A DNA stretch of 64,000 nt from Gemella sp. zg-570 (GCF_018866345.1 NZ_CP076443.1:581501-645500), one strand, 5' to 3'. Shown: positions 7,546 through 15,600, counted from the stretch's first letter. Program-made: numbers and translations. Notes: generated by a model not told the origin, from the letters alone.

Positions 7546-9644
7546 TGATTAGTTTATTTTTTGAAAGGGATAATAGATTTTTTGATAATAGGGGCTGGTA
7601 TGTTTTAAATGACTGTATTTCTTGTGTGGTAAGTGAAGACTTAAACGGCCGCTATGAGCTTAATTTAACCTACCCCTCAGAGGCTAAGCAGGCTAAGAAG
7701 CTTAAGCTTGCTAGGGTTTTAAGGGTTCCTAATTATAAGGGGGATCAACTTTTCCGTATTAAGTCTATTGTTAAGGATTTAGACACTTTAAAGGTTTATG
7801 CTACTCATATTTTTTATGACTTGGCAGGTAATTTTATTGAGGATATTTTCATCAGAAAAGAGGACGGTTCGGTTGCTCTTAATCGGGTTTTAAGTGCTTC
7901 GGTTAGTCCTCATACTTTTACGGCTATAAGCGATATTAATATACAGGCGTCTTCACGTTTGGTTAGAAAGAATACTGTCCAGGCTATTATGAGCGATGAA
8001 GACAATAGCCTTATTTCACGTTGGGGTGGTGAGTTAGACAGGGATAATTTCAGGATTAATTGGTTGTCTAGTATGGGGACTGATAAGGGGGTTACGATAA
8101 AGTACCGTAAAAATCTTACTGGTCTTGAGTTTAAAGAGGATTATTCAGGGCTTGTAACTCACATTATGCCAAAGGGCTATGACGGTTTGTTGATACCTGA
8201 AAAGTATGTTGTAAGCCCCTTAGAGAGTAAGTATTTTGTTAAGAATTATAGGGTTATTGAATATCCCGATGTTATTTCAGAACAGCTTAGCCCAGACAAT
8301 GAAAATAAGATAAACCACGAGGAGGCTTTGCAGACTTTGAAGGAAAGGGCAAGGTATGAGTTCGAGCAAGGGCTGGATAAACCAGAAATTACTTGTGAGG
8401 TTTCTTTTGCTGATTTGTCTAAGACTAGGGAATATAAGGATTATGCAGTTCTTGAGAGGGTTTATTTGGGCGATACTTTAAGGGTTGTTCATAAGGGCTT
8501 TGAGGTAGCAACCCGTGTTGTTGGTTATTCTTATGACTGCTTACTTGAAAGGTTTGTTAGCCTTAGGTTGTCTTCTAAGCCTATACATAATTATATGGTT
8601 CAAGCTATTAATAGGCAGGCGTCGCTTGAGACTAAGCTTAATGAGGTTGAATTATCGGCAGTTGATAAGGCTAAGGAGGCTTTAAAGACGTCTTTAAACC
8701 AGGGTATGGGAAGCAATATTCGCTATTATAAGGACAAGATTTATATTATGGATACTGACAGCGAAAAGACGGCTAGGGTTATTTGGAAGTTTGATGTCAA
8801 CGGTCTTAGCGTGTCGACAACTGGTATTAATGGCGATTTTAGGCTGGCTACGTCTTCGGACGGTCAATTGTTCGCCGAGATTATCACGGGCTTAAGGATT
8901 AATGCCGATATGATAGAAGCAGGTTCTATTGATGTGAATAATGTTTCTATTAGACACGGTAATAAGGAGGTTATCGGCGTTAGGGACAATAAGCTTTTTA
9001 TTGACTTTAGCACTAGTGAGAATTTCAAAAGGGAGTTTGTAGAGACTTTAAAAGAAAAGATTTCTCAAATTGTGGTTGATGAAGACGGGATATTACAGAC
9101 TTTAAAGAATACTACTAAAGACGAGTTGGCTTATATTGAAAAGGATATTAATTATTTAAGAAATAGGCTAGGGAGCGATGGGACAATCGAATTTTCTAAG
9201 AATAGGTTATTAGGAGATGTAAACGGCACTTCTAGGCTTGGTGAAAATTTTGTTGTTTTGCATAATGGCGATGGTTTTAAGGATAATACAAACTATACTT
9301 TAAGCTTTGAGCTTGAATGCCAGCCTTATTTAAGGGTTGATGTAAGATTTAATCAGCCTAATAGGAAGCCTTGGCGAGTTACTGCAAGGGCTAATAATCC
9401 TTTAATAGCTGAAGTAACAAGCGATAGTGATATATTAAGCCTTTATAGTGAGGTTTCTTATAGGCTTTCTTTTTCTTCTAAGTGGTATAAGTCTAAGGTT
9501 ATTGATTTAGATATGGCAAGTAATGCAGTAAGTGGGGGTCTTTATAATCCCTTGCTTGAGTATAGGCAGCTTGTAGACGGCGACGATATCCAGACGGATT
9601 GGGACTTGTCGCCAGAAATTATTTTTGATGGAGGCGGTGTTTAG
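7545..9644 (+). CDS. Tail-tip protein with prophage endopeptidase region (Tal-like)
   Basis: A 699-residue protein if begun at GTG 7545, which overlaps the Dit stop and has GGAGG at 7532-7536; an upstream TTG at 7530 lies inside that site. Residues 1-370 resemble the prophage tail/endopeptidase family found after Dit in Gram-positive siphoviruses, forming the trimeric tail plug. The later region (about 400-700) is beta-rich with a carbohydrate-binding look. I see no clear separate peptidoglycan hydrolase domain, so cell-wall cleavage by this protein is unproven. Confidence 0.8.
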   Translation: MISLFFERDNRFFDNRGWYVLNDCISCVVSEDLNGRYELNLTYPSEAKQAKKLKLARVLRVPNYKGDQLFRIKSIVKDLDTLKVYATHIFYDLAGNFIEDIFIRKEDGSVALNRVLSASVSPHTFTAISDINIQASSRLVRKNTVQAIMSDEDNSLISRWGGELDRDNFRINWLSSMGTDKGVTIKYRKNLTGLEFKEDYSGLVTHIMPKGYDGLLIPEKYVVSPLESKYFVKNYRVIEYPDVISEQLSPDNENKINHEEALQTLKERARYEFEQGLDKPEITCEVSFADLSKTREYKDYAVLERVYLGDTLRVVHKGFEVATRVVGYSYDCLLERFVSLRLSSKPIHNYMVQAINRQASLETKLNEVELSAVDKAKEALKTSLNQGMGSNIRYYKDKIYIMDTDSEKTARVIWKFDVNGLSVSTTGINGDFRLATSSDGQLFAEIITGLRINADMIEAGSIDVNNVSIRHGNKEVIGVRDNKLFIDFSTSENFKREFVETLKEKISQIVVDEDGILQTLKNTTKDELAYIEKDINYLRNRLGSDGTIEFSKNRLLGDVNGTSRLGENFVVLHNGDGFKDNTNYTLSFELECQPYLRVDVRFNQPNRKPWRVTARANNPLIAEVTSDSDILSLYSEVSYRLSFSSKWYKSKVIDLDMASNAVSGGLYNPLLEYRQLVDGDDIQTDWDLSPEIIFDGGGV

Positions 9645-9645
9645 T

Positions 9646-10308
9646 ATGACAGAAAAGATTACTGCAAGGGTGCAACATAAGAGGATGACAAAAGCCCAGT
9701 GGCTGGCAAGTGATATTGTGCTTTATGAGGGTGAAATAGGTGTTGAGAGTGATACGGGCTTTTTAAAGGTAGGAGACGGTAGAAGCCTTTATAGTGCTTT
9801 AAGCTATCTTACGGGACCACAAGGAGAACGTGGCGAACAAGGAGAGCGTGGGCTTACTGGTGCAAGAGGTGCTACGGGTGCAAGAGGTGCAACAGGGGCT
9901 AAGGGAGATAAGGGCGACAAGGGCGACAATATAACGATTAGGTCGAATAGGACTTTAAGCAATGGTAATATTGAGATTACTTTTAGCGACGCTTCAACCC
10001 TAACTATTCCCGCTGCGAATGTTGTTTTTTCTTCTCTTACAGAAGCACAGCGTAATTCTTTAAAAGGAGAACGTGGAGAAAGGGGAGAAAGGGGCGAGAG
10101 AGGCCCAGCAGGTGCAAGAGGTGCTACTGGTGCTACGGGTCCAGCAGGTGCAAGAGGTGCTACTGGTGCTACGGGTCCAGCAGGTGCAAGAGGGGCTACA
10201 GGGGCTACTGGGGCTAGTATTACGATTTGGTCGGGGACTAATGCCCAGTATTTAGCCCTGCGTAATAAGAACGATAGCAGGACGCTTTATTTGATTACGG
10301 AGGATTAG
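9646..10308 (+). CDS. Tail fibre protein with collagen-like repeats
   Basis: A 220-residue protein (ATG 9646, GGAGG at 9630-9634). Residues 1-50 (ITARVQHKRMTKAQW...GFLKVGDGRSLYSAL) match the small N-terminal attachment domain shared by phage hyaluronidases and the Mtd protein. Two blocks of Gly-X-Y triplets follow, about residues 52-85 and 138-185 (GPQGERGEQGERG, GARGATGATGPA), separated by a short beta-rich spacer. Such collagen-like rods trimerise in fibres. The C-terminus (ITIWSGTNAQYLALRNKNDSR) is a common phage tail ending. Likely adhesion role is inferred. Confidence 0.8.
   Translation: MTEKITARVQHKRMTKAQWLASDIVLYEGEIGVESDTGFLKVGDGRSLYSALSYLTGPQGERGEQGERGLTGARGATGARGATGAKGDKGDKGDNITIRSNRTLSNGNIEITFSDASTLTIPAANVVFSSLTEAQRNSLKGERGERGERGERGPAGARGATGATGPAGARGATGATGPAGARGATGATGASITIWSGTNAQYLALRNKNDSRTLYLITED
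10105..10212 (+). repeat. 36-bp tandem repeat encoding Gly-X-Y units
   Basis: Three adjoining 36-base units start at 10105, 10141 and 10177. The first two are identical and the third is diverged. Each encodes twelve residues (PAGARGATGATG), so unit gain or loss changes rod length without breaking the frame. Confidence 0.9.
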
Positions 10309-10311
10309 CTT

Positions 10312-10803
10312 ATGGTTGTTTGTAATTTTAAGACGGCTAAGAAGGTGTTTTATAGGGGGAATAGGATTATTAAGGCTTATTACGGGGGTAATTTGATTTT
10401 TGGCAAGATTAAGTACGCCTTAAATGAGGCTAGCATGTCTTTTACTTATCCGTCTTATTGGTCGGCTTCTACTCCTAGGTCTTCGCTTTCTTTACGTAAG
10501 CCTTTGAAGTTTAAAATTATTTTTGATGAGGCTAATTTTAGGGATGCTGGGGCTTTTAGTTTAAGTATGGCTAGAACTAGTTACGGAACAGGGGCTTATT
10601 TTAATGAAAGTTTTAGCTCCTCAGACGGGCAAGTTGTAAGTGTGGGTAATAGGTCTTATAGGGTTTTTGAGTATACCAAAAATTGGGATAGACACCCACC
10701 TTCAAGCTTTGGTTCTAGTGAGTATTGGTTTGTGCTGTATTTTATTAGCCGGGGCAATATAGAGAACTTGCAACCAAAAATTAGTGTTTGGGAGGCGAAT
10801 TGA
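10312..10803 (+). CDS. Phage tail protein, unknown function
   Basis: A 163-residue protein. Its N-terminus (KKVFYRGNRIIKAYYGGNLIFGK) carries the twin YxGN / YYGxxLIF motif seen at the start of many small phage tail or baseplate proteins. The rest is aromatic and serine rich, suggesting a beta-sandwich. It lies between the collagen-like fibre and the large tail protein and overlaps the latter's start codon, so it is most likely part of the tail tip or receptor-binding apparatus. I cannot name a family. Confidence 0.6.
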   Translation: MVVCNFKTAKKVFYRGNRIIKAYYGGNLIFGKIKYALNEASMSFTYPSYWSASTPRSSLSLRKPLKFKIIFDEANFRDAGAFSLSMARTSYGTGAYFNESFSSSDGQVVSVGNRSYRVFEYTKNWDRHPPSSFGSSEYWFVLYFISRGNIENLQPKISVWEAN

Positions 10804-12467
10804 TGAAGCTTTTAGTTAATGGTATTGAGCATAATTTGGAGTTTAAAAACGGCAGATATTACGCTTCTTTTAATTCTGGTCAAGATTTAAGCCGTCTTTT
10901 GGTTTCTTCTGATTGTATAGGTGTTAGTAGTTTTAAGAATATTCAGCTTGAGCAGGGCTTGGTGGCTACGAGGTTTGAAGCTCCAGAAGTTAGGAATAAT
11001 AAGCGTGAGGGGTTTATTGCCAAAACTTTGGATACTTTGGGCAATTTAGACGAGAGGCTAAAGCAGGCTAGCTTGAGGGCTGAGGAACGTTTTAGGACTT
11101 TTGAAAGTAGGATTGATAGCTTTAGGTCTGAAGTTGGTTCTGTTAAGCGTTCGGTTGCTACTAATTTTAATAATATTTGTTTAGATACTAGGACTACTAA
11201 AACGGGGTCTAGGCTGGCTTTTGCTCTTAGTGAGCCTATAGAGGAGGCTAGCCTGTATACTGTTATTTTTGATAGTTTAAATCCACCTAGAAATAGGTCT
11301 GTTTCTGTGCGTGATGATGCTTTAGCAAATAGGCTTACTTTGAAAGATTATAATAATGTTTTGGTGGTGCGTTTTGCTCCTGTTGCTATTGGTAGGAGGG
11401 AGTTTTTTATTGATGTTACGGGTTCTAGTGTTAGCCTTTTAAATGTTAGGGTTTATAAAGGGGATATAAGGGACGTTCCCTTTGTTAAGAAAACCGAGTT
11501 TGAAAGTTCTGTTACGAATATTATTCAGAATAATGAGCAGATTTCGCTAACGGCTAGTAAGGTTGATGAGATTAAAAGCGAGTTTATGCCAGGCAATAAT
11601 ATTTTTGTAAGAAAGGCTAGCATGTCTAATTCTAGGCTTAAGTTTGTTTTAAGTAGGGCTAAAAGGGCTAATGTCAAGTATACTTTTGTGGCTGATGTTA
11701 GCGGGATTAGTGAAGCTATGCAACCTTTAGCTTTGTCTGTTGTTAATTTGGTAGGTGGTGAGCCTATCAAGGTTAAGAATGGTCAGTTTGCTGTATCTTT
11801 TGCTTTTTCCGATAGTTTGGCTGAGATTGTTTTTTCTGGTTTGCCAGCTAATATTGCTTTTGAGAATGTAAGGATTTTTGAGGGTGATTACGCCTGGTTT
11901 TTCAATAGGCATAATTTCACGACTAAGGAGGAGACTAAGGCAGAGGTTAGCGTATCCTTAAAAGAGGGTATAAGGGCTTTGTTTACTACTAAAAACGGCA
12001 AGGTAAACGGGGTTGTGATTGATGGGGTTTCTACTAAGATACAGGGGGATCTTGATATTCAGGGTATTTTGTCGGCTTATACTGGTATTATGGGGGGCTT
12101 TAGAATTGGTGATAATCCTAACGGTAGCGGCCAATGGCTGACTGGTAAATATGATTTTGACGTTGGTATTGCTTCTGGTTCTGGGCAGTATACAGCCCTT
12201 TGGGCTAATTGGGGCAGTAATTGGAATACTGCGGGCAGGTATGCTTGGCGTGTTACTTCTGACGGTCAGATGTATTGCGGCAATACTGCAAGCTTTTATA
12301 ATGGTATTGATGTTACGGAACGGGAGTCTTATTTTAATAAACTTGTTTATTTGTCGGGTGGTGCTGAGATTACGCAAGGAGGCTATACTTTTAATTTTAC
12401 TAGTGGGGGCGATATTACGGTTAGTGGCTCTGGCAGAAGGTGGAAAGTTCAGTGGGAAGAGATTTAA
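10803..12467 (+). CDS. Large tail fibre / minor structural protein
   Basis: A 554-residue protein; ATG 10803 overlaps the previous stop and has GGGAGGCG at 10790-10797. Residues about 70-120 are charged and heptad-like (LDERLKQASLRAEERF), consistent with a coiled-coil stalk. Two beta-rich repeats follow (about 125-215 and 255-365) with parallel wording (LNVRVYKGD / FENVRIFEGD), implying an internal duplication. The C-terminal 180 residues (GVVIDGVSTKIQGDLDIQGILSAYTGIMGGF) match the end of gp58-like phage fibres. Receptor binding is a reasonable inference. Confidence 0.7.
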   Translation: MKLLVNGIEHNLEFKNGRYYASFNSGQDLSRLLVSSDCIGVSSFKNIQLEQGLVATRFEAPEVRNNKREGFIAKTLDTLGNLDERLKQASLRAEERFRTFESRIDSFRSEVGSVKRSVATNFNNICLDTRTTKTGSRLAFALSEPIEEASLYTVIFDSLNPPRNRSVSVRDDALANRLTLKDYNNVLVVRFAPVAIGRREFFIDVTGSSVSLLNVRVYKGDIRDVPFVKKTEFESSVTNIIQNNEQISLTASKVDEIKSEFMPGNNIFVRKASMSNSRLKFVLSRAKRANVKYTFVADVSGISEAMQPLALSVVNLVGGEPIKVKNGQFAVSFAFSDSLAEIVFSGLPANIAFENVRIFEGDYAWFFNRHNFTTKEETKAEVSVSLKEGIRALFTTKNGKVNGVVIDGVSTKIQGDLDIQGILSAYTGIMGGFRIGDNPNGSGQWLTGKYDFDVGIASGSGQYTALWANWGSNWNTAGRYAWRVTSDGQMYCGNTASFYNGIDVTERESYFNKLVYLSGGAEITQGGYTFNFTSGGDITVSGSGRRWKVQWEEI

Positions 12468-12494
12468 TTTTGTTTTTGAAAGGGGGCGTTTTTT

Positions 12495-12659
12495 GTGGAG
12501 TTTAAGGTCGAGAATTTTTTACTTGATGATATTATGCAAAGTAGGCGTGAGTTAGCCGAATATAAGGTTGCTTATCTTAGTTTGCTTAAGGATAATGAGG
12601 AGTTGAAAGAGAAGTTGAGAGTTTACGAACAAGAGGAGGTAAAAGAAGATGAAGTTTAA
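12495..12659 (+). CDS. Small phage coiled-coil protein
   Basis: A 54-residue frame begins at GTG 12495 with AAAGGGGGCG at 12479-12488 and ends at TAA 12659, overlapping the next gene by 11 bases. It is rich in Glu, Lys and Leu with a heptad-like pattern (AYLSLLKDNEELKEKLRVYEQ), so a short coiled coil is likely. Small acidic coiled-coil proteins often follow phage fibre genes. Function unknown. Confidence 0.7.
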   Translation: MEFKVENFLLDDIMQSRRELAEYKVAYLSLLKDNEELKEKLRVYEQEEVKEDEV

Positions 12660-13764
12660 TTTGGTTTATTCTTTGCCGCGTTTTTCTAGCGATGGCTTGG
12701 TTAATGCTACGATTGTCGCCATTAAGTGCGATGATTTTAATAGCTTACAGCTTACGGTTGAGGGGGATCACAGGGGCAAAAATGACGATGAGCTGGTAGG
12801 TCTTGCCCTTGATAGGTTTTATGAGCTGGTTTTCCCTAATAGGGCTAATAATGAAAGGTTTGATAGCTTGCAAAGTGAGCTTGAACAGATTAAGGATAAG
12901 TACCTTGGAGAGATAAGGCAAGAGATGGCGACGTTTAACGATATGTTAAAGGCTACTGCTTTAATCTTGAATGAACAGATTGAAGACGAGGAGGAGGAAG
13001 AAGACGAGGGGCTAGCAGGTGAGGCTGTGGTAGCTGATGATGGGCTAGAGGGTGCTTTTTCTTCTGATAAGCTAGCAGGCGATGCTGTAGTTGGTAGTCC
13101 AGGGGCTGATGTTCCAGGGTCTGATGATAAGCTAGCAAGCGACGGGGGAGTGGCTGATAATGATAAGCTAGCAGGTGATAGTCCAGAAGTTGAGGCTCAA
13201 GTTGGAAAAGAGGACACAGCAGAGACTGAGGAAGTAGCCGTTGATAAAGCAGAGGGTGTAAAGGTAGATGCAGGACTTGATGACGATAAAGTAGGCTTTG
13301 AAGCTGATAGTGTAAGGTCTGATGAGGATAAAGCAGGGGCTGACGCCCAGCTTGGAAAAGATGACGATTTAAGCCTTGATAGTGCGTCTTCTGCTGTTTC
13401 TGGGGTTGATAGTTTAGGCTCTGGTTTGGCAGGCTCTAATGGGGCTAATATTGGCTCTGATGGGGCAGTTGATAATCCAGAAGTTGATAAGGGGGCAGTT
13501 GATAGTCCAGAAGTCGATACTCCAGCAAGTGAGCCTTTAGATCATGTTGTAGATATTGAGGATGAAGCGGCAGAAACTGAAAAGGTTGATGATAAAGCAG
13601 AGACTGAAAAAGTGGATACTGAAAGAACGGAGGCAGGACTTGCTGATGATAAAGCAGAGACTGAAAAAGTGGATAGTCTAGGATCTGATGCTGAAGTGTC
13701 TTCTGCAGGTGATGCTGTGGATCATGAGGTAACTTTTGATGATGAGGAAGTAGAGGGGCAGTAG
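12649..13764 (+). CDS. Acidic repeat protein, unknown function
   Basis: A 371-residue protein with two parts. Residues 1-110 look like a normal folded domain (FNLVYSLPRFSSDGLVNATIVAIKC...), ending in a helical stretch. Residues about 112-371 are extremely acidic and low complexity: an EDEEEEEDEG run, then repeats around DKLAGDAVV, SPEVD and DKAETEKVD. The tail has almost no aromatic residues and should be disordered with a strong negative charge. Ribosome-binding site AAGAGGAGG lies at 12632-12640. Its place after the tail genes suggests a structural or assembly role, but no known family is recognised. Confidence 0.7.
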   Translation: MKFNLVYSLPRFSSDGLVNATIVAIKCDDFNSLQLTVEGDHRGKNDDELVGLALDRFYELVFPNRANNERFDSLQSELEQIKDKYLGEIRQEMATFNDMLKATALILNEQIEDEEEEEDEGLAGEAVVADDGLEGAFSSDKLAGDAVVGSPGADVPGSDDKLASDGGVADNDKLAGDSPEVEAQVGKEDTAETEEVAVDKAEGVKVDAGLDDDKVGFEADSVRSDEDKAGADAQLGKDDDLSLDSASSAVSGVDSLGSGLAGSNGANIGSDGAVDNPEVDKGAVDSPEVDTPASEPLDHVVDIEDEAAETEKVDDKAETEKVDTERTEAGLADDKAETEKVDSLGSDAEVSSAGDAVDHEVTFDDEEVEGQ

Positions 13765-13821
13765 ATGAAGTTAAGACACTTTAGACTTAAATTAAGTAAT
13801 TTTTTGAAAGGGGGTGGTGCA

Positions 13822-13950
13822 ATGATGATTAATTATTTCGCAATGCAGGTGGAATTAGGTTGGATTACAATAAATCAAGTTCCTAAAAAATGGCGTGCTA
13901 AAGTTAGCGAGCTTTTGGAAAAATCAAACCTAGGCAATAAGGAGGCTTAA
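13822..13950 (+). CDS. Short phage protein (CD1375/XkdX-like)
   Basis: A 42-residue protein (MMINYFAMQVELGWITINQ...). ATG 13822 follows GAAAGGGGGTGG (13806-13817), so the longer upstream frame is not used. The W-I-T-x-x-Q-V-P-x-K-W-R pattern resembles the very short proteins that sit between tail fibre and holin genes in many Firmicutes phages. Their function is not known. Confidence 0.65.
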   Translation: MMINYFAMQVELGWITINQVPKKWRAKVSELLEKSNLGNKEA

Positions 13951-13994
13951 AAGCTTCTTGTTTGTTAATTTTTTATTATTTTTAGGGGGTATGT

Positions 13995-14342
13995 ATGCTT
14001 GAGTTGATAGTAACGGCTTTGACGGTTTTAATTGCTCCTGTTTCTTTGGCAGTCTTAAACCATATTTTAAAGGGTCGTGAGAAGTCTTTAGAGAGGGTGG
14101 CGAACAATGTAAGCCGAATAGAGGAGGCAGTAGACAAAACAGCACAAGGCACAAGGGCTATTTTAAGCTATAGGCTTATAAAGGATATGCGAGGGGCTTT
14201 ACATGCTGGATTTACTACTGTTGATAAGGTGCAAGAGGTAGCCGAACTTTATGAAAGCTATGAGAATTTAGGCGGTAATTCTGTAGTTTCTACCTTATTT
14301 ATTGAATATAAGAATTTGCCGCTAAAAAGAAAGGGGGGCTAA
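13995..14342 (+). CDS. Membrane-anchored phage lysis-module protein
   Basis: A 115-residue protein with one N-terminal membrane segment (about residues 2-22), a charged helical middle and a conserved-looking C-terminal part (GFTTVDKVQEVAELYESYENLGGN). Similar small proteins sit directly before the holin in phages of streptococci and relatives. It ends one base before the holin start codon region and is preceded by AGGGGG at 13984-13989. A holin helper or accessory role is an inference from order. Confidence 0.6.
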   Translation: MLELIVTALTVLIAPVSLAVLNHILKGREKSLERVANNVSRIEEAVDKTAQGTRAILSYRLIKDMRGALHAGFTTVDKVQEVAELYESYENLGGNSVVSTLFIEYKNLPLKRKGG

Positions 14343-14343
14343 G

Positions 14344-14613
14344 ATGGATTTTTTAACGCCTTATATTAATGCTGAAATAGTGGCCTTTTGTCTGCTGTTT
14401 GGCAATGTTTTAAAAAATAATTTGGGCTTTGTAAATAATAGGTTTATTCCTTTTATTTTGGGGCTTGTTGGGGTTTTGCTTAATATTGGTTTTAAAAATG
14501 ATGTTAATTTTTTAATCGTTTTAAGTGGTTTTGTGAGTGGTCTTCTTTCGACTTCGCTTCACCAGGGCTATAAGAATTTGATGTCAAACGATGATAAAAT
14601 ACCGAATAAGTAA
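14344..14613 (+). CDS. Phage holin
   Basis: An 89-residue protein with three hydrophobic stretches (about residues 8-22, 32-50 and 55-72) and a charged C-terminal tail (NLMSNDDKIPNK). The start (MDFLTPYINAEIVAFCLLFGNVLKN) and small size match a holin family common in Firmicutes phages. Holins permeabilise the membrane so the endolysin reaches the wall. The endolysin is 2.8 kb further on, unusually far, with the repeated cassettes in between. Confidence 0.8.
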   Translation: MDFLTPYINAEIVAFCLLFGNVLKNNLGFVNNRFIPFILGLVGVLLNIGFKNDVNFLIVLSGFVSGLLSTSLHQGYKNLMSNDDKIPNK

Positions 14614-14626
14614 TTTTTAAAGCTTA

Positions 14627-14655
14627 TTGACAAGTTACACATTTTTGTGTATATT
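14627..14655 (+). promoter_or_regulatory. Promoter with overlapping palindrome for hicB-like gene
   Basis: TTGACA (14627-14632), 17 bases, TATATT (14650-14655). Between and over the -10 lies the inverted repeat TACACA-TTTT-TGTGTA (14636-14651). A palindrome inside a promoter spacer is a typical operator; autoregulation by the HicB-like product is inferred. Confidence 0.75.
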
Positions 14656-14673
14656 GGTTAGTGTGAGATAAAA

Positions 14674-14714
14674 GGGCTATTTTAAAACAGTCGGCTTTTT
14701 TGGATAAATAGCCC
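14674..14714 (+). promoter_or_regulatory. Inverted repeat in leader of hicB-like gene
   Basis: GGGCTATTT (14674-14682) pairs with AAATAGCCC (14706-14714) across a 23-base loop, ending 25 bases before the gene. It would form a stem in the leader RNA, or act as a second DNA operator. No U run follows, so it is not an obvious terminator. Confidence 0.55.
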
Positions 14715-14738
14715 TCCCTTACATTAGGAGGTTTTTTT

Positions 14739-15149
14739 ATGTTTGTAGTTTATCCAGCTATTTTTTATAAGGATAAGGAAAGTGAAAGCTTTAATGTGGT
14801 TTTCCCTGATTTTGATTATGGAGCAACTTTTGGGCAGGATTTGAAAGAGGCTTTTAAAATGGCACAAGATTATATTTGTTCTTGGTTGTATGATGATTTT
14901 ATTAAGGGAAATAAGCTTGTTAAGGCTTCTAGTATACATAATATTAAATTAGAAAATGACGGCTTTAGTATTTTAGAAGAAAGTTTTGTAACTTTGGTAA
15001 GTGCTGATTTGTTAGAATATGCTAAGAGAACAGAAAATAAAACGGTAAGGCGTAATGTTTCTATACCTAGTTATTTAAACGAATTGGTTAAGGAAAAAAA
15101 TATTAATGTTAGTCAGATTTTAAAAGAGGCTTTGTTAAAAGAATTATAG
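14739..15149 (+). CDS. Orphan HicB-family antitoxin-like protein
   Basis: A 136-residue protein with a HicB-like fold: an N-terminal partial RNase-H-like domain (YPAIFYKDKESESFNVVFPDFDYGATFGQDLKEAFKMAQ) and a C-terminal ribbon-helix-helix region (KTVRRNVSIPSYLNELVKEKNINVSQILKEALL). AGGAGG precedes it (14727-14732). HicB normally neutralises the HicA RNase and represses its own operon. No hicA-sized gene lies next to it, so this is a solitary HicB, as seen in several phages of streptococci. It has its own promoter and palindrome. It ends before a bidirectional terminator. Confidence 0.8.
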   Translation: MFVVYPAIFYKDKESESFNVVFPDFDYGATFGQDLKEAFKMAQDYICSWLYDDFIKGNKLVKASSIHNIKLENDGFSILEESFVTLVSADLLEYAKRTENKTVRRNVSIPSYLNELVKEKNINVSQILKEALLKEL

Positions 15150-15151
15150 GC

Positions 15152-15247
15152 TAAATTAAAAGAGAGTGTTTAACTCTCTTTTTGTGTGTCTATGTAATAT
15201 TTATATAGCTTTTCTGCTGTTTTTAGGGTCATGTTTTCTATTTTGCG
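15152..15247. repeat. 96-bp direct repeat, copy 1
   Basis: This stretch contains the terminator hairpin and the 3' part of the first minus-strand HTH gene. It is almost identical to 16461-16557 (one inserted T). Copies lie 1.3 kb apart in the same orientation, so recombination could delete or duplicate the genes between them. Confidence 0.9.
15158..15182. terminator. Bidirectional terminator
   Basis: AAAAGAGAGT (15158-15167) pairs with ACTCTCTTTT (15173-15182), with U runs available on both strands. It separates the plus-strand hicB-like gene from the converging minus-strand HTH gene. Confidence 0.8.
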
Positions 15248-15361
15248 GTCACCGTTTTTGAAAAATTGCATAGATGATATGGCTAGCCCTGTTTTTTTTG
15301 ATATTTTATAAGCTGTGTTTTCTTGTAAAACTTGGTTTATAATTTTGTATACTTCTTGCAT
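15170..15361 (-). CDS. Cassette 1 small helix-turn-helix protein
   Basis: A 63-residue protein with a Cro-like helix-turn-helix (about residues 16-40: AYKISKKTGLAISSMQFFKNG) and a C-terminal helix (NMTLKTAEKLYKYYIDTQKES). The last 25 residues are identical to the cassette 2 protein and closely similar to cassette 3. ATG 15361 follows AGAGGT on the minus strand. It lies downstream of a small hydrophobic peptide gene on the same strand. Likely a DNA-binding regulator of the cassette; role inferred. Confidence 0.75.
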   Translation of the reverse strand: MQEVYKIINQVLQENTAYKISKKTGLAISSMQFFKNGDRKIENMTLKTAEKLYKYYIDTQKES

Positions 15362-15373
15362 GGTTTTTTACCT

Positions 15374-15460
15374 CTATTTAAAAAATAATATGTATATTTG
15401 TAATATTAAAGTTATTAGTAAAATAACGAATGTTATTTTTTGGATTATATTTTTTTTCAT
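15374..15460 (-). CDS. Cassette 1 membrane micropeptide (possible)
   Basis: A 28-residue frame (MKKNIIQKITFVILLITLIL then a short polar-aromatic end) directly upstream of the HTH gene. It has two N-terminal lysines and one membrane-spanning stretch. No good ribosome-binding site precedes it, and its start overlaps the -10 of the antisense promoter, so translation is uncertain. Equivalent frames occur in cassettes 3 and 4. Confidence 0.35.
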   Translation of the reverse strand: MKKNIIQKITFVILLITLILQIYILFFK

Positions 15461-15474
15461 GGTATAATAAACGA

Positions 15475-15600
15475 TGTTCCTACTTTAGCCTTTCGGCTAA
15501 AGTGGTTCACTTAAAAAAGTTTATTAGAGCAGTTATTAAATTGATTATAGCTATTATGAAATTAATAGTTATTATGGTATTATCTTTTTTTGACTGTTCT
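15475..15600 (+). ncRNA. Cassette 1 antisense RNA (candidate)
   Basis: A plus-strand promoter TTGGAT-17-TATAAT (15440-15445, 15463-15468) with extended -10 (TGGTATAAT) would start RNA near 15475. It passes through the hairpin ACTTTAGCC-TTTC-GGCTAAAGT (15482-15503) and runs antisense to the 3' end of the toxin-like gene (15507-15629). The 3' end shown is a guess; no clear terminator is seen. Confidence 0.5.

Noticed and set aside
10105-10212. Regular 36-bp repeats resembling a CRISPR array
   Set aside because: Units are directly adjacent with no spacers and encode in-frame Gly-X-Y collagen repeats.
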